From NCBI GenBank assembly GCA_012295275.1, contig CM022679.1, positions 22,310,610-22,374,609 on the forward strand: DNA of 64,000 nt, read 5' to 3'. The DNA is from Chrysomallon squamiferum (Eukaryota; Mollusca; Gastropoda; Neomphalida; Peltospiridae). Position numbers and translations under genes: made by a program. The notes under the pieces are model-generated. The model worked only from the letters and a program-made list of their open reading frames with translations. It did no database searches and was not told where the DNA came from. The first letter of the stretch is position 1, and each line of letters opens with the position of its first letter. Shown here one piece after another: positions 24,067 through 37,100 of the stretch.

Positions 24067-27000
24067 GTATGTACACAATTTAATATTATTAATATAGTGA
24101 GACATATGTAATTTACAAAATGACTTTTTTCAAAGTAATTAATTTAAATATAATTGTTATGCATGTTGTGTTATTATTTCTATTGTTGTGATCTCTGAGG
24201 AAATTTTTAATAAACTGGTTTTCCAGCAGAATAAATATTTTGTATATTTAAAAGTATTATATTAATTTACTGGTTTTATTTACATGTTTGCTTCTTGGAT
24301 TTTCCACCCTTAAATCCAGTCATATTTTATTTTGAAATTATTATCAAACATTTAACTGTTTTCAGTTTAATCATATCTTCATGCTAAAGGGAAGTAAATA
24401 ATCCATCACAAATTTTTTTATGAATTTTTTTGTATTTAAAAAATAAAAAAACAGACAAAGAAGGCTTGTATGTTAGTAGTATATATCTGAAATATTTAAC
24501 TGTTTTTCAGTTTGCTCGTGGCCCAATGCTGAAAGGACTTTACTGGGAAACTTGGTACAACAATGCCTCAATGGCCGAAGATCAGCTTGGTTACATCTAC
24601 TACGAGAACAAGCTACTTGGTGTGCCACGAATTCGACAACTGATGGTCCACAGCAACTCCTGCATCGTCCACGATGATTTCACGTCTGTCATTAAAGAAT
24701 GCTATGACTCCTACTCCCCAAGCATTGAGAACACGAAGAGGATTGGAAATGTAGAGGACAACTACACAGCGTATGTTAATTTTAAACATAATTTTTTATT
24801 TTATTTCTTCTTCTCTCTGTGTCAGAATTTTTGTATTTGTCCTGTTTTCTTTGTTTAGTACAGTTGATGAATGCTGACATGTGCTAAAAATTGAAATGCA
24901 GAATTAAATAGATTTATGTAATTTAAAAAAAAAAAACTGTGCTCTGATTTTAATAAGGTTTATCTAAAATACCATAAAGATGTATAATTACCATACATTG
25001 AATCATTTTCATCTAATTACAAATTTAGCATATCCTGGTGAACACTGTCATTAAAGACTTCTAACTTAGTGATTTCCTTTCTCTGTTTAGAAAAAAGTAA
25101 TTTGAAAAAGCTCTTGTTACAGGCATGCTTGTAAATTAAAATTTTAATGTTTCAGATCATTTATATTGTGCATATATGCATATTGTTTATATATTAATGT
25201 AAGCTTGTACATGTTATATACTTATTTAGACAAATATGTGAATATATCATGCTTATATATTTGTATAAGCTTTTTTAATGTATGTAGACATGTGTTACAT
25301 AGACACACATATGTACTGGCATATGTAATATACATAAACAAATATTTCTGTAACTATTTTGATATTTCAGCTGGTACTACAAGACAGAGAGTGAACTAAA
25401 GGGCTCCTCTCACTGGGGACTGCTTACTACGTACAGTGGGGCAGGTTACATACAGGACTTGAAGACCAGGAAGGCCGAGTCACAGGAAATCGTTGACCAC
25501 TTGTTTGACAATCTGTGGATAACGAGAGGAACCAGGGCTGTCTTTATAGACTTCACTGTGTACAATGCCAACATCAACCTCTTCTGTGTCATCAGGTGAG
25601 TCTGGTTACTTCTGAAGTCCAAAGATCTGTATTGGAATTCATGACTTTTGAAGCAAAAATGTATTTAGTTATTACTTAATAATAATACCAGCTTGTTGTC
25701 CATCAAAATTTTGTATTTGATATGGAGTTTGTGGCTTTTAAAACAGAAATTATAGTTTGTCACTGTTTGATAATACCAGCTATTTATCAAAATATTATTG
25801 TTATTAAGATTTGTAATCAATCACGATTTGTATATCAATCATATGTTATATATATAAATATGATTTTGATTGTGTAATAAAATTAACTTTTCTTTGATCA
25901 TCTTATTTATTTACTTTTTTCATTCATTTTTGAGCTGTTTGGTTATTCCATCATATTTAATATACTGAAGTTTCTATTTATTTTTTTATTTATTCAGTTG
26001 ATTCATTCAACTTTACTTAACTTTAATTTACTTTGCTCAAGCTACACCAATGTTAATTTATATATTTTATTTATTTATTTATTTATTTATTTAAGATTGT
26101 TGGTTGAGTTTCCTGCTACTGGAGGTGCAATTCCATCATGGACGTTCCGAACTGTGAAACTGATCCGCTACGTGACTGTTGGAGACTACTTCATCATGGC
26201 CTGCGAGTTCATCTTCTGTCTCTTCATCCTCTACTACATCGTTGAGGAAGTACTTGAGGTATGCCTTCCCTACCTCTGCTACTAACCTCCCCCCAAAAAA
26301 CAATGGTTATTATATTGCAGTACTAACGTTTGGCAAATAATAGACAAAGACGAATGAAAGTGGTGTTATCAGTAACAAACTGGACATGAAGGATATGAAA
26401 ATTTGTTAATTTATATTTCCAGTTATATACCAACTTATTACCTTCATATCCAGTTAATTCAGATTTACTAAATAACAAGACAGAAAGTTTTGACCAAAAC
26501 AAATAATTACAAGTTAATTATTTCAGAAAACAAAGCAGTCAAACACACACATTTAAAAGTCTGTTTGATAAAATTTCTGTTTCAGATAAAGAAACACAAA
26601 CTGTCCTACTTCAAGAGTTTCTGGAACATTCTCGACATCCTTGTCATTATCATTTCTATTGTGTGTGTGGCGTTTGACATATATCGGACAGTTGCCGTGG
26701 GAGACAAGTTGTCTGTGCTGCTGGAGAATGACCAGATCTACGCTGACTTTGAAAGACTGAGCTACTGGGAGACACGTTTCAACAACGCCATTGCCATTAC
26801 TGTGTTCTTGGCATGGATCAAGGTAAAGAGATGTATTTTTTTATTAAAGCGGTATAGTTATTAGTGCTTATTTGATAAATTTTGTGTTTTTCTTAACAAG
26901 GCACTGTCTCTGGGAAATAAAATTATTTCTGAATTATGGATAAATACTGATGAAAAAACCTTTAAAAATCCCCAAATTCCAACAGATTATGTCCCTTTAC

Positions 27001-27135
27001 AATCTGATAGTTTGATTATTTCCCTTTAGAATTAAATACTAGGTAGATTTTGGGGGTATTTTTTGTTGTTGTTGTTTGTTCTGTCATACATACATTTCAT
27101 ATTTAAGTAAATTATAATAAGTAACATTGATTTTA

Positions 27136-27166
<31 letters not shown>

Positions 27167-28827
27167 TTCTTGTGGTATCTATGACTTTAGAAAACTAAAA
27201 ATTGTTAATATTATTTCTGTTGTAGATCTTCAAGTACATCAGTTTCAACAAGACGATGACACAGCTGTCGTCCACTCTTGGACGTTGTGCCAAAGATCTG
27301 GCTGGTTTTGCAGTCATGTTCTTCATCATCTTCTTGGCCTTCACCCAGCTCGGCTACCTGCTGTTCGGAACCCAAGTGAAAGACTTCAGCAACTTCCAGA
27401 ACTCCTTGTAAGTCTTTACCCTTAACATATAGTTGTTGTTGGAATAGAAATAAAAAAATAAGAAGAATATTTAACAAAACTTCATCCATATTGACATTTA
27501 TGTTGATGACCGGAAAAAAGCAACACAGTAGAGACTTTTTATAAATGACATACCATACCACACCATTTCATAAGCAATAGGATACTGACTGCAATAGGAT
27601 TAGTCTGAGGAATATTTACCTTGTTCTGAGTCACTCTACCATTAACCTTTGTTTCATTCTCTCTGTTTAAATTCTTGATTTGTAGATTTTTAAATTTTTG
27701 ATATCGAAAACGATAAATTTACAGTTTTGCCTCTTATAAACTGTTACGGCTTATGATCTTTCTTTTATACAAATCTGAGGTTTATTTCATTTCAGTAGGA
27801 ATCTAAATTTAACAGCAGAATATATTTTTAAAATATTTGTCTTTCTCTGTTTCAGCTTCACCCTGTTCCGAATCATCCTCGGAGACTTCGACTTCCACCA
27901 GCTTGAGGCAGCCAACCGAATCCTCGGACCCATCTTCTTCATGCTGTTTGTCTTCTTCGTCTTCTTCGTGCTCATCAACATGTTCTTGGCCATCATCAAC
28001 GACACCTACTCGGAGGTGAAAGGTGACATGGCCAACCAGAAGAATGAGTTTGAGATGACTGACTACTTCAAGAAGGTAAAAAAATATTTGGGGTTTTTTA
28101 AGTATTATTTTGTTAATTAGAATGTAAACTGGAAATAAGAATATATTTTACTTCTACTTTTTGCGTGTAATATTCAGTTATGATACTTTTTACATTTCCA
28201 TACAGAGAATATTTATAATTTTAATACATTTATGGAGACAGTGTAAACTTATTTGTTTTCTCAGTTATAGTTAAGTACTAAAAAGAATTAAAAAAGTAAA
28301 ATTCAATATAAAAATATTTATTCTGATAACTCACTACTTAACATTGAATATTAAAGATGAAAATTAGTTTTTTTTACCTTTTTGGCAGTTTCAAAATTCT
28401 ATAAAAAGATATTTAAGTTACAATAGAAAAACTCACCTCTGCATTACTAACCTACATAGTATTTTAAATATTAATAAATGATAGTTACAGAAAACTTTCT
28501 TGATTCATTCTCAGAATATTAATATTTAAAAACAAATTAATTTAAAAACACAGAGTGCTCAGAAGGTGCTGGACAAACTGAACTGGAAGAGAGACAAGAT
28601 AGTGGACATTCAGAAAGCTCTTCAGTCAGCAGACATCAACCAGGACAAACAGCTTGACTTTGATGAGTGGAGACAGGATCTTAAGAGGTCAGTTTTATTA
28701 AATACTTCTTCATAGTTTAATAATTTAAATAATGTAATAATAATAATAATGACTTGATTTTGATGAGAGGAGACAGAGTCTGAAGAGGTCTGTTTTATTA
28801 AATACTTCTTTATAGTTTAATAATTTA

Positions 28828-28878
<51 letters not shown>

Positions 28879-30129
28879 CTTGACTTCTTAAGATGTCAGT
28901 GTTATTAAAAGAAATAAAAATCTTTTTAATGAAATAAAATAATCCCTAACCAAATAAAATAGTTAAAGTGTGCATAATTAAATTAACTAATTATAAATGA
29001 TAATAATCCAAATAAATACTGCTGGAACTGTAAATTTATATATAAAGATATCGGTATCATAATCATGCTATTGTAAGGATAAGACTGATTACATACATAC
29101 ATACACACATATTTATTTAACATTTGTTTACAACATTTTTAATTACAATAATCACTGTTGCAGCCGTGGTTACGCTGATGGTGAGATTGAGGCTATGTTT
29201 GCTAAGTATGACATTGATGGAGACCGTGTTTTGGATGAAGAGGAACAGAGACGCATGCAGGCTGACCTCATTGAACAAAAGGTAAACCTGTTTTAATACA
29301 ATGGAATTACTTACACAGCTCAATTAAAATGTTTGTTTTTATATTAAAATTAAAAACAAATTTCACTATCAGTGATAATTATTTCAGATTGACCTTAATT
29401 TAAATTTAGTTACGTTGATCTGTAATTTAGAACCTCTGTTCTGTAATAAAAAATATTTTTTTTTTTTTTTTTTTTTGTATTTCAATAAATAAAATTTTAG
29501 TTATATTCAGAACCATTTTCCTTCAGCCATTTTATCTTAACCAGAAAAAAAAAAATACAGTATATATATGAAATATATAAAATAATGTGACTATGTAACA
29601 AACCAAACAGCTAACATGTAAGTATATTTTATTTAATTTTCATCACAGGCTGCACTCAGCAAAGAATATGACGAGCTCGAAGAGAAAGTGCACAGACCAG
29701 GAACAGGACGCCGTTCAAGCAGCAGAGTCAGTTTCAATGATGACAGTGGCGAAGACAGTGATGATGAAGATAGCGGAACAAAATCATCTCGTACAGGTCG
29801 CACGTCTAGTGGAGTTTCGTACGAAGAATTCACAGTTTTATCTCGGCGAGTAGACAGAATGGAACATTCTATTGGCAGCATTGTATCTAAAATTGATGCT
29901 GTTCTTGTAAAATTAGAGGCTATGGAAAAAGCCAAATTGAAAAGAAGAGAAACAATGGGAAAGATTTTAGACAGTATTACAGAGGTAGGCGATATCTTTT
30001 TAATTTCATTTGTTAATTTTGATAATCAGTTTGTGTTGAATTTAATAGACCGTAAGTAAAAGTGATAAGTTAATAACAAGATTGAATTATATTTTAATAA
30101 GTTGTACATTTTTATTTTGTTTTAATTTC

Positions 30130-30169
<40 letters not shown>

Positions 30170-31328
30170 TTTTTGTTTTTACTTTGATGGGATGATTTAA
30201 GACATTTAAAAAAATAACCCAGATATTTTCATATATTCATTGCATAATTGTCACATTATTATCATATTAATTTTTTATAAATTAAAAAAGAAAAACAGAT
30301 AATAAATTAAATAAGTAACAATATGTTGTTATATTAGTTTTCATGACATTACAACTTCTTTTTTATTCTTACACTTTGATAGTACAACTGATAAAAAAAA
30401 ATTAATAATAATAATAATTATAATAGATGATCAGTTATATAACCAACAACACACTGTTAGCTTTTCATGGCTTACTAACAAATTTCTCTCAATTGCAGTC
30501 TGATGGTACGAGTGATGAATTAAAAAGAGAACAGATGGAAAGACTTGTTAGGGAGGAACTAGAGAGGTGGGATTCAGAAACGTCCATGGCGCCAGGCAGT
30601 GCCAGGGGTGCTTCACCAAGCGGAACCAGTGGAAGTAGTGGGAGAGGTGGAGCAGTTAGCACAGTCGGGGGGGTGAGGTCACGCTCACGACCAGGGTCAG
30701 GACAGAATGTAAGTGTTAACATGACAATCTTAGTTTTCTTTTCTGTTATTATATTCACACTCATATCTACCTGTTATTATTTTCATTTTCTTTTTTGAAT
30801 TATTGTTGTATTATAATTATTTATTATTATTATTGAGTTTTTTAGATGTGTTTTACATACCAGCGTTATGTTGATTACTTTATTTCATCTGTTTTATTTG
30901 TAGTTTATTTTTTTTTTTTATTTTATTTTTTTTACATCAGTGTTTTCACATCCTGATAGTGCTTAAAACACTTCAAAAATAGTTTGACTGCAGTGTGTTA
31001 TTTCCATAGTGCAAAAGATATTATGTCTTCTTTCTTTTCTTCATCTTATTATTTTATCAATGTCTTAGTTTCACTCTGTTTCCATTTAACATCAGATTCA
31101 GCACTTTATTGCATTTGCCTTTTAAAGTAAATTTTATGTTATTTATTTTTCATGTCACCTTAATTTTATTTATAATTATTTGTTTATTTTTAGTTAATTC
31201 ATTTTATTATTATTATTTTGTTTTGATTTGTTTTTTACATCACAAGTTATTCTTTTAGTTTCTTTTTCAATTTAAGTAAGAATGTGTGGAAAAAACTTGA
31301 TTTATTTAAATATTTGTTTATTTATTTA

Positions 31329-31366
<38 letters not shown>

Positions 31367-31635
31367 AAATATGACATTATTTTTTTTGAAGGTCTTACGA
31401 TACTTTTTGAATTATATGATGTAAAAATATTTGCCAATTTATCACAAATTCTGTCAAATAAAACTTAATAATTATTAAAATAATAACAAAGGATTGATTA
31501 TATATCAAAATAGCATTAAAAGGATTAAAATGTTTTGGGTTTTTTCCCATGTTGTCCTTTGAATTACCCATCATGCTTTGCTGACATTAATTTCTCTTAT
31601 GTATCTTTTCCTACCCACAGTCCTCTGAGGTGTAA
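19073..31635 (+). CDS. PKD2: polycystin-2 (PKD2/TRPP2), complete, 14 coding exons
   Basis: Polycystin-2 is a tetrameric cation channel of cilia and ER that partners with PKD1-type proteins. Coding exons: 19073-19313, 22183-22296, 23749-23876, 24511-24770, 25371-25595, 26096-26258, 26586-26822, 27226-27407, 27856-28075, 28554-28687, 29164-29281, 29649-29984, 30499-30708, 31621-31635. All introns are GT-AG and phases fit throughout. The product is 860 residues against 968 in human, mainly because the N-terminus is short; it lacks an obvious N-terminal RVxP ciliary motif. An alternative last exon at 34122 gives 867 residues. Domain-level identity with vertebrate PKD2 is high, so family assignment is secure; PKD2L1 is less likely because the C-terminal coiled coil and the C-terminus match PKD2. 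Confidence 0.95.
23749..25595 (+). CDS. PKD2: PKD2 coding exons 3-5: end of S1 and TOP (polycystin) domain
   Basis: Exons 23749-23876, 24511-24770 and 25371-25595 encode the large extracellular TOP domain between S1 and S2. Recognisable blocks are [26 protein letters not shown], an IKECYDSYS block, [15 protein letters not shown] and [16 protein letters not shown]. The cysteine pair expected in the three-leaf-clover loop is present (C of SNSCIV and C of KECYD). Potential N-glycosylation sites occur at NNAS and DNYT. Confidence 0.94.
26096..28075 (+). CDS. PKD2: PKD2 coding exons 6-9: S2-S6 channel core
   Basis: Exons 26096-26258, 26586-26822, 27226-27407 and 27856-28075. S2 is [21 protein letters not shown]3 is [19 protein letters not shown]4 lies at FLAWIKIFKYISF, S5 at [18 protein letters not shown], and S6 ends [17 protein letters not shown]. 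The pore helix [10 protein letters not shown] carries the LGD selectivity filter at residues 525-527, as in vertebrate PKD2, so a conducting cation channel is expected. Confidence 0.95.
28554..29281 (+). CDS. PKD2: PKD2 coding exons 10-11: two EF-hands
   Basis: Exon 28554-28687 contains a loop [12 protein letters not shown] (residues 617-628) and exon 29164-29281 the loop [12 protein letters not shown] (651-662). Both have acidic or Asn ligands at positions 1, 3, 5 and 9 and Glu at 12, so both look competent to bind calcium. In human PKD2 the first loop is degenerate and only the second binds. The acceptor of the second exon is CTGTTGCAG. Confidence 0.92.
29649..30708 (+). CDS. PKD2: PKD2 coding exons 12-13: acidic cluster, coiled coil and Ser/Gly-rich tail
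   Basis: Exon 29649-29984 has an acidic Ser-rich stretch ([11 protein letters not shown]) and then the oligomerisation coiled coil at residues about 732-775 ([20 protein letters not shown]), nearly invariant with vertebrates and known there to assemble PKD2 and bind PKD1. Exon 30499-30708 continues with [15 protein letters not shown] and a Ser/Gly/Arg-rich low-complexity tail. It ends at AGAAT|GTAAGT in phase 0, allowing either of two terminal exons. Confidence 0.93.
31621..31635 (+). CDS. PKD2: PKD2 terminal exon a, encoding SSEV-stop
   Basis: After the strong acceptor TTCCTACCCACAG, the phase-0 continuation is TCC TCT GAG GTG TAA. The resulting C-terminus -SSEV fits a class-I PDZ ligand (S at -2, V at 0). 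AATAAA at 32093-32098 could terminate this short form. Confidence 0.75.
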   Translation, partial: SSEV

Positions 31636-32433
31636 CCATGGTAATAATTTTTAGTTTGTATGTGTGTGTTTTTCTGTTTTCACTTGTGTTAATTTTGTTC
31701 TTTTGTTCATGAATGTTTGTTCTTTATTTTGCAATCTTTGATTATGTGGATTCTTTTCTGATTTTTTTTCTTTTCTCTCACTTTTTCTTTTTTATTATTT
31801 AATTATTTATATATTTATTTTTTTTGTTACTAATTTTGTTAATCTGCTTAAGTATTGGTTTCTGTTCATGATCACAATCTCTTTTTACTGCTACCTTTTA
31901 TAATTATTTATTATTTTGTTTCTTGTTTTGTTTTGTTCAGGCTTTTATGTAAACAAAGGTAAATTGAATTTCATTGTGGTGAATCGGAAAAGAGTGAAGA
32001 AATATCAACTGCATGTTTCAATAGTTGAAGTTTCTGAATTGAGGACAGTAAAAAAAAAAAAAAAAAAAAAAAAAATGCTGAAATTGAAATTTAATAAACC
32101 TTTATTGAGATAAAATATTAAATAGTTGCATCCCTTTTCAGTTTTTAATCATTTTGTTAATATTTCATGATTTTAAAGCTATTAATTTAATCCAGAATTT
32201 ATTTATATAAAAATTAAATTTTTTTATAAATTGTTTAAATTATTGCTTTATTACGTTCTCTGTAAAATGTCTTTTAGAAACATTCTTGACAAGTTACTTT
32301 TTATCTGTATTTGTTTAATTTTTATTATTCATTTGTTAATTTTATAAAATTGTAAAATACTTTAAGATCTTCTGTCTTCTATGAAAATATTCTTAACTTT
32401 TTAATTTCTTAAACTAAACACTGTAATGTGTAT

Positions 32434-32464
<31 letters not shown>

Positions 32465-33941
32465 TTTTCATGCTTACATACATATATACATTTGAAAAAT
32501 TTAATAAAAATTATTATTAATTTTCACTCGATATACAAATTTATCCATTTCCAACTAACTAAATAATCCATTTTTGAAATTATTCAAAGAACTCAAACTT
32601 CCAGTTTGTAAAAATGACACAGCTAGTTGAAATTTCTTGCCAAAATTGCTTCATCTCCTTTAACCATAAACTTCTGACACAATAAAATTATTTAAAAAAT
32701 ATTGTTATTTCAGATTATCCAAAGTTTCAGTGCATGCTGCTATAAAATAATATACAATCCCTGCAATTAAGAAAAAAATTGTGACAATAAATAAATACAT
32801 ATATAAATAAATAAATATATAAATAAATTAAAAAAAGCAATAAAAAATAAATAAAATTGCTGACAAAAATAGCATTAATAGAATTTTCCAATTATATTTT
32901 TCCTTTAACCTTTTTCAGTTCTGAATCAGACACTGAATATTAAAATAATTAATTTTAAAACCATTTTGATAACAGAAGTTTTATGTCTTTGTCAGTTTCT
33001 ATAGTACTGCCAAATTCTACAGGTAATTGCAAGGGTTGTATGTAATTAATCATAAAATACATACAGTGTGTTATTTTGCTTTTATTTCAATACATGCCTT
33101 AACATTTGACTTCAGCAGATTTTCAGTTTTAATAGTTTTAAATTGCATTAAAATTTAAAAATCAATTTTGTAAAAATTGTGCCATCTTTTGTTCTTAGCA
33201 TTTATTTTTAAAATTTAATGATTTATATATTTACATGTGTTTGAGATACTGCCTTGTATTAAATTTAAAAATTTTAAATGACAATTTCTTGAATACTGTC
33301 ACTTTATACACATACACACATACACATCTTATAAAATGAGGTAAGCTATATTATTATCATGTTTATAAAAACAAACAAAAAAACCAATCACAGTTTCAGA
33401 TAAATTCATTTAATATACAGTTTTATATATATAATTAAATTATGATTAAAATTATAGTTTTAGGTGATGACAGAAAAATGTCAAGGCATGTCTCTGTAAT
33501 GGTGGGATGGTATTTTACTTTGACTTAAACCTTTGGTTTCATTGGTTTGTTAAATTTCGAGAGTTTTTTAAAATGTGAATGTGGACTTTTTTATGCTTAC
33601 AAGCTTTAATTATGATGTTTTAACTGATGTGAAGGAACTGAAATAGATGGATTGTATCATACTTAATAACTGAAAACAAAATACAACAACAACAGCTAAT
33701 AATAATAATAACAGAGCTTAAGGTTGAAATGTATAGAATAAAAATTTTATATCAGTATTTATGTTAATTACCTTCATTTCAAATAAATGATTCCAGATAA
33801 ATTTATTCAAGAAAGATAAATGTGTCTGAAAAAATGATTATGTATTTGTTTTTTTTAAATTTTATTTAACCAGTTATAAACAAGACATTTTTTATTAGTT
33901 ATTTTCATTTTTTGTGTATGTTTATTGTTTACTTTCTGAGA

Positions 33942-33990
<49 letters not shown>

Positions 33991-34121
33991 TATTCATTGT
34001 AATATTGAATTTTACATAAAAAAAATTAAATCACAACAGTTTTATAAACACTTCATTTTGTTATTAATTGTAGTGGTTCATATATACTATTTTTATTTAT
34101 TTATTTATTTATTTATTGCAG
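31636..34121. other. region between the two PKD2 terminal exons
   Basis: This is 3'UTR of the short form or intron of the long form. It is T-rich with A-run 32050-32074, (ATTT)n near 32432-32466, (AAAT)n near 32790 and (TTA)n at 33945-33990. No coding exon was recognised. Confidence 0.55.
32093..32098 (+). terminator. candidate polyadenylation signal for short PKD2 form
   Basis: AATAAA about 460 bp after the stop of exon a; a 24-base A-run precedes it. Confidence 0.35.
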
Positions 34122-34157
34122 GGAGAAGACGACCATGTTGCTACAACAACACTTTAA
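34122..34157 (+). CDS. PKD2: PKD2 alternative terminal exon b, encoding an 11-residue end in TTL
   Basis: A T-rich tract ending TTTATTGCAG precedes a phase-0 continuation of 11 codons, GEDDHVATTTL, then TAA. It can replace the 31621 exon without changing phase. The end TTL also fits a class-I PDZ ligand. The tract before it contains a long (ATTT)n, so acceptor use is uncertain; transcript data would decide. Confidence 0.5.
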   Translation, partial: GEDDHVATTTL

Positions 34158-37100
34158 CTCTACTGCACATCACTGCTGACTCGAAAACATTCCCTGTCGT
34201 GTTTGTGTTGTGTGTCGTCATTTAGTCACAAACATTGTTACTACAGCAACAGAGCTGCATTTTGTGCTTTTCACTTGTTTTCTTTATACCTCTGGACATT
34301 TTTTCAATTAATATTTAATTTGGTATGATCAACAAAAAAAATAAAAATATATATACATATACATACACATATATATATACAGACTTTTTCGTACAAAGTA
34401 TTCTTGAATTCTGTTTTATGATAAATTCAGTTTAATGCTAATTAAATAAATGGATTAAAGGAATGTAATACATTTCTGGTTCACATAGGTTCACATTATG
34501 TAAAGATAAAATTATCTTAATGTTTTATTCTGAAAAAGACAGTTTAAAATATATATTTATAGTGCAGAAAGTACAGATGTTAAAATTACTAAATGATTAT
34601 TTTTTAAAGTTTCTTTACATTAAAACCAAAAAAAAAAAAAAAAAAAAAAAGGATAGTGGAAAATAAATTAATAAATTAATAGTTTAAAACCAAAGGTTAT
34701 CAGTTGAAAAAAAAACTGATTTTATTCTAAAAATGTACTGATGTATATTTTTTTGACTTTTTACCTTTTCAGTGATCATACCACATTTTGAAATAGTACT
34801 TAATGTTTTATTATTTATTTACATTAATTTACAATCCTGCATAATCATTACTGTAATTTGTCACTTGTTTTTAGTGCTACGGATATTAATTTTTCAATTG
34901 TGTAATGTCATTATTTCTGAGTTTTATATTTTGACCTCTTAGTTATTGTTACATTTATGAACGATTTATATGTTTAGTTTTCTTGTCAAAATATGGGACC
35001 ATTATCTAGTCATGCTCTGTTTTTCTTGTATTTATCTTGTTCATATTCTTTCTGACTTTTATTTTTATTTTTATTTTTTTTTTAAATGATTTTATTTTCA
35101 TCAAAATCACGACAATAAAAAATTTAACGCTATCATTATCTTTGAAAAATGTTCTATAGACATTGTTTTGCTATCCCGTCCTGATAACAAATCCGTCCAA
35201 AGTCTTTACCAATCAAAATAATAAATATATATATATATATATATCTGAAATTGTATACTCCTAAAATAATAATTCTGAAGTTATATTTTTCAGAAAGTTT
35301 CATTATGATGTGCCATACAGTATTTTTTTGCATTCTAAACAAATAAAGTGTACTGCTGATATAAAAAAAAATGAAAAACAAAATCACACCTGTTATTTAA
35401 TTTTTATTATTTATTTTTTTATTTTTAATGATATACATATATGTAGAATACTGTATATTCTTAACAACAACCAAAAAAAAAAGATGCTGAATATTATTAC
35501 TGCTGTTTTAATATCTGTTGAGTCATGCCATGCATGTATAAAATACTGTGATACTTCTTCATACATCACTAATTACAAGACACACGATGTTATACTGACC
35601 TCAGTTGTTTTTTCTGAAAAAAACCCATCTAATAATGATTTTTGGTTTGTTACCTGTACTGGTAATTTTTAAATATTTGTGTATTTCATAATTTGTTACA
35701 AAATAATTGAACTTAAAAAAAAAGAAAGAAAGAATAATCCTTGCTGATATATATACTTGACTGGTTTAGGTATATTTTTCACAGAAGATTATTTTTTTTT
35801 ATAATTTAAATTTTTTGATGCAAAAATGTATTTTGTAATCAGGTATATAGTTCATAAATTAACCAAACTGTTGGTGGCTTTAGTATATGAAATTAATACT
35901 TTGTGGAGTTTTCTGATTTTCTGAGATGTAAAAATTCTTTATAATGAATTTCAGTACAATAAGCTCAAATAATTTTTCTGTTGACTTGTTTATTTATATA
36001 TATATATAAAATATATTCAAAGCATTTTCGATCAAAAAGATTTTTATGATGTTTTTGTATATAAATAACGTGTTTGTATATGCATATTTATTTTTAACAT
36101 GTCCTTATATTTATAGCTTACATAAGTTTTGAATATATTCATAAAATGCATAATGAGTTAAATCAGTGAGATTTAAATTAAGTATTTTATTATTTTATTA
36201 TGGAAATCCATTAATGTAAAATGATGATAATTTTAAAACGTAATATATATATATATATATATATTAATAAAAAGACCATAAATATGTTAGCAACAGAAAA
36301 ATAAGAATGTTATATGAATTTTTCAGTGGACTGATACAGTTTTTTGAAGATTTACTATTAACTGTTAGTTTTCACTGTTACCAAACAGTTATTAATTTCT
36401 GTCTGAAGCTTTCTGTGTATGTATAATTTAGCTGTAATTATTTTTATGGTCCCAGGCAGGTTTTTATCTATTAGTTTATTTGATTATTTACTTCTTTCTT
36501 TTTTTTAAATTTCTTTCTTTCCTTCCAGTCTTGCATAACTGGCTTTCATTGTGTAAAATTTGCCAAAAAAAAAAAAAAAATGTTTAATAAAGCAAAATTT
36601 TAATTTATTTGCTCAAAATCAGTCATTAATTTTATTTGAAGATCAAAAATCAAAGTCAACTTTGAATTGAAGAGTTTTACACAAACTTCGCAAAATCTGA
36701 AGAAATCTTTAAAATAATTTTAATTCAAAAAAAAACTTTCACTAATTAAAATTTTGTGCTAATCTAAATTTGAAAAAATTAAAACAGTGTAAAATTAAAA
36801 ACAATAATTTTAAGTTTTCTGTAAAATTAAACTTCATCTTTTATACAAAAAAAAAATTGAAGAAATTTATATATTTATTAATTATATTATGACATTCTAA
36901 ATCTAAATTTGAAAATAAAATTTAAAAAATAATAGTATTTCTTCATCTTTTATACTTGTTACAATATTTGTTGTTATTAAATTTATATCCCACATGACTG
37001 CCTGTTATGAAAGAGACTGCATCTTTTTCTTTCTCTTTTCTTCTTCATCTTCTTCTTTTATTATGATTATTATTATTATTATTATTATTATATAACTGTT

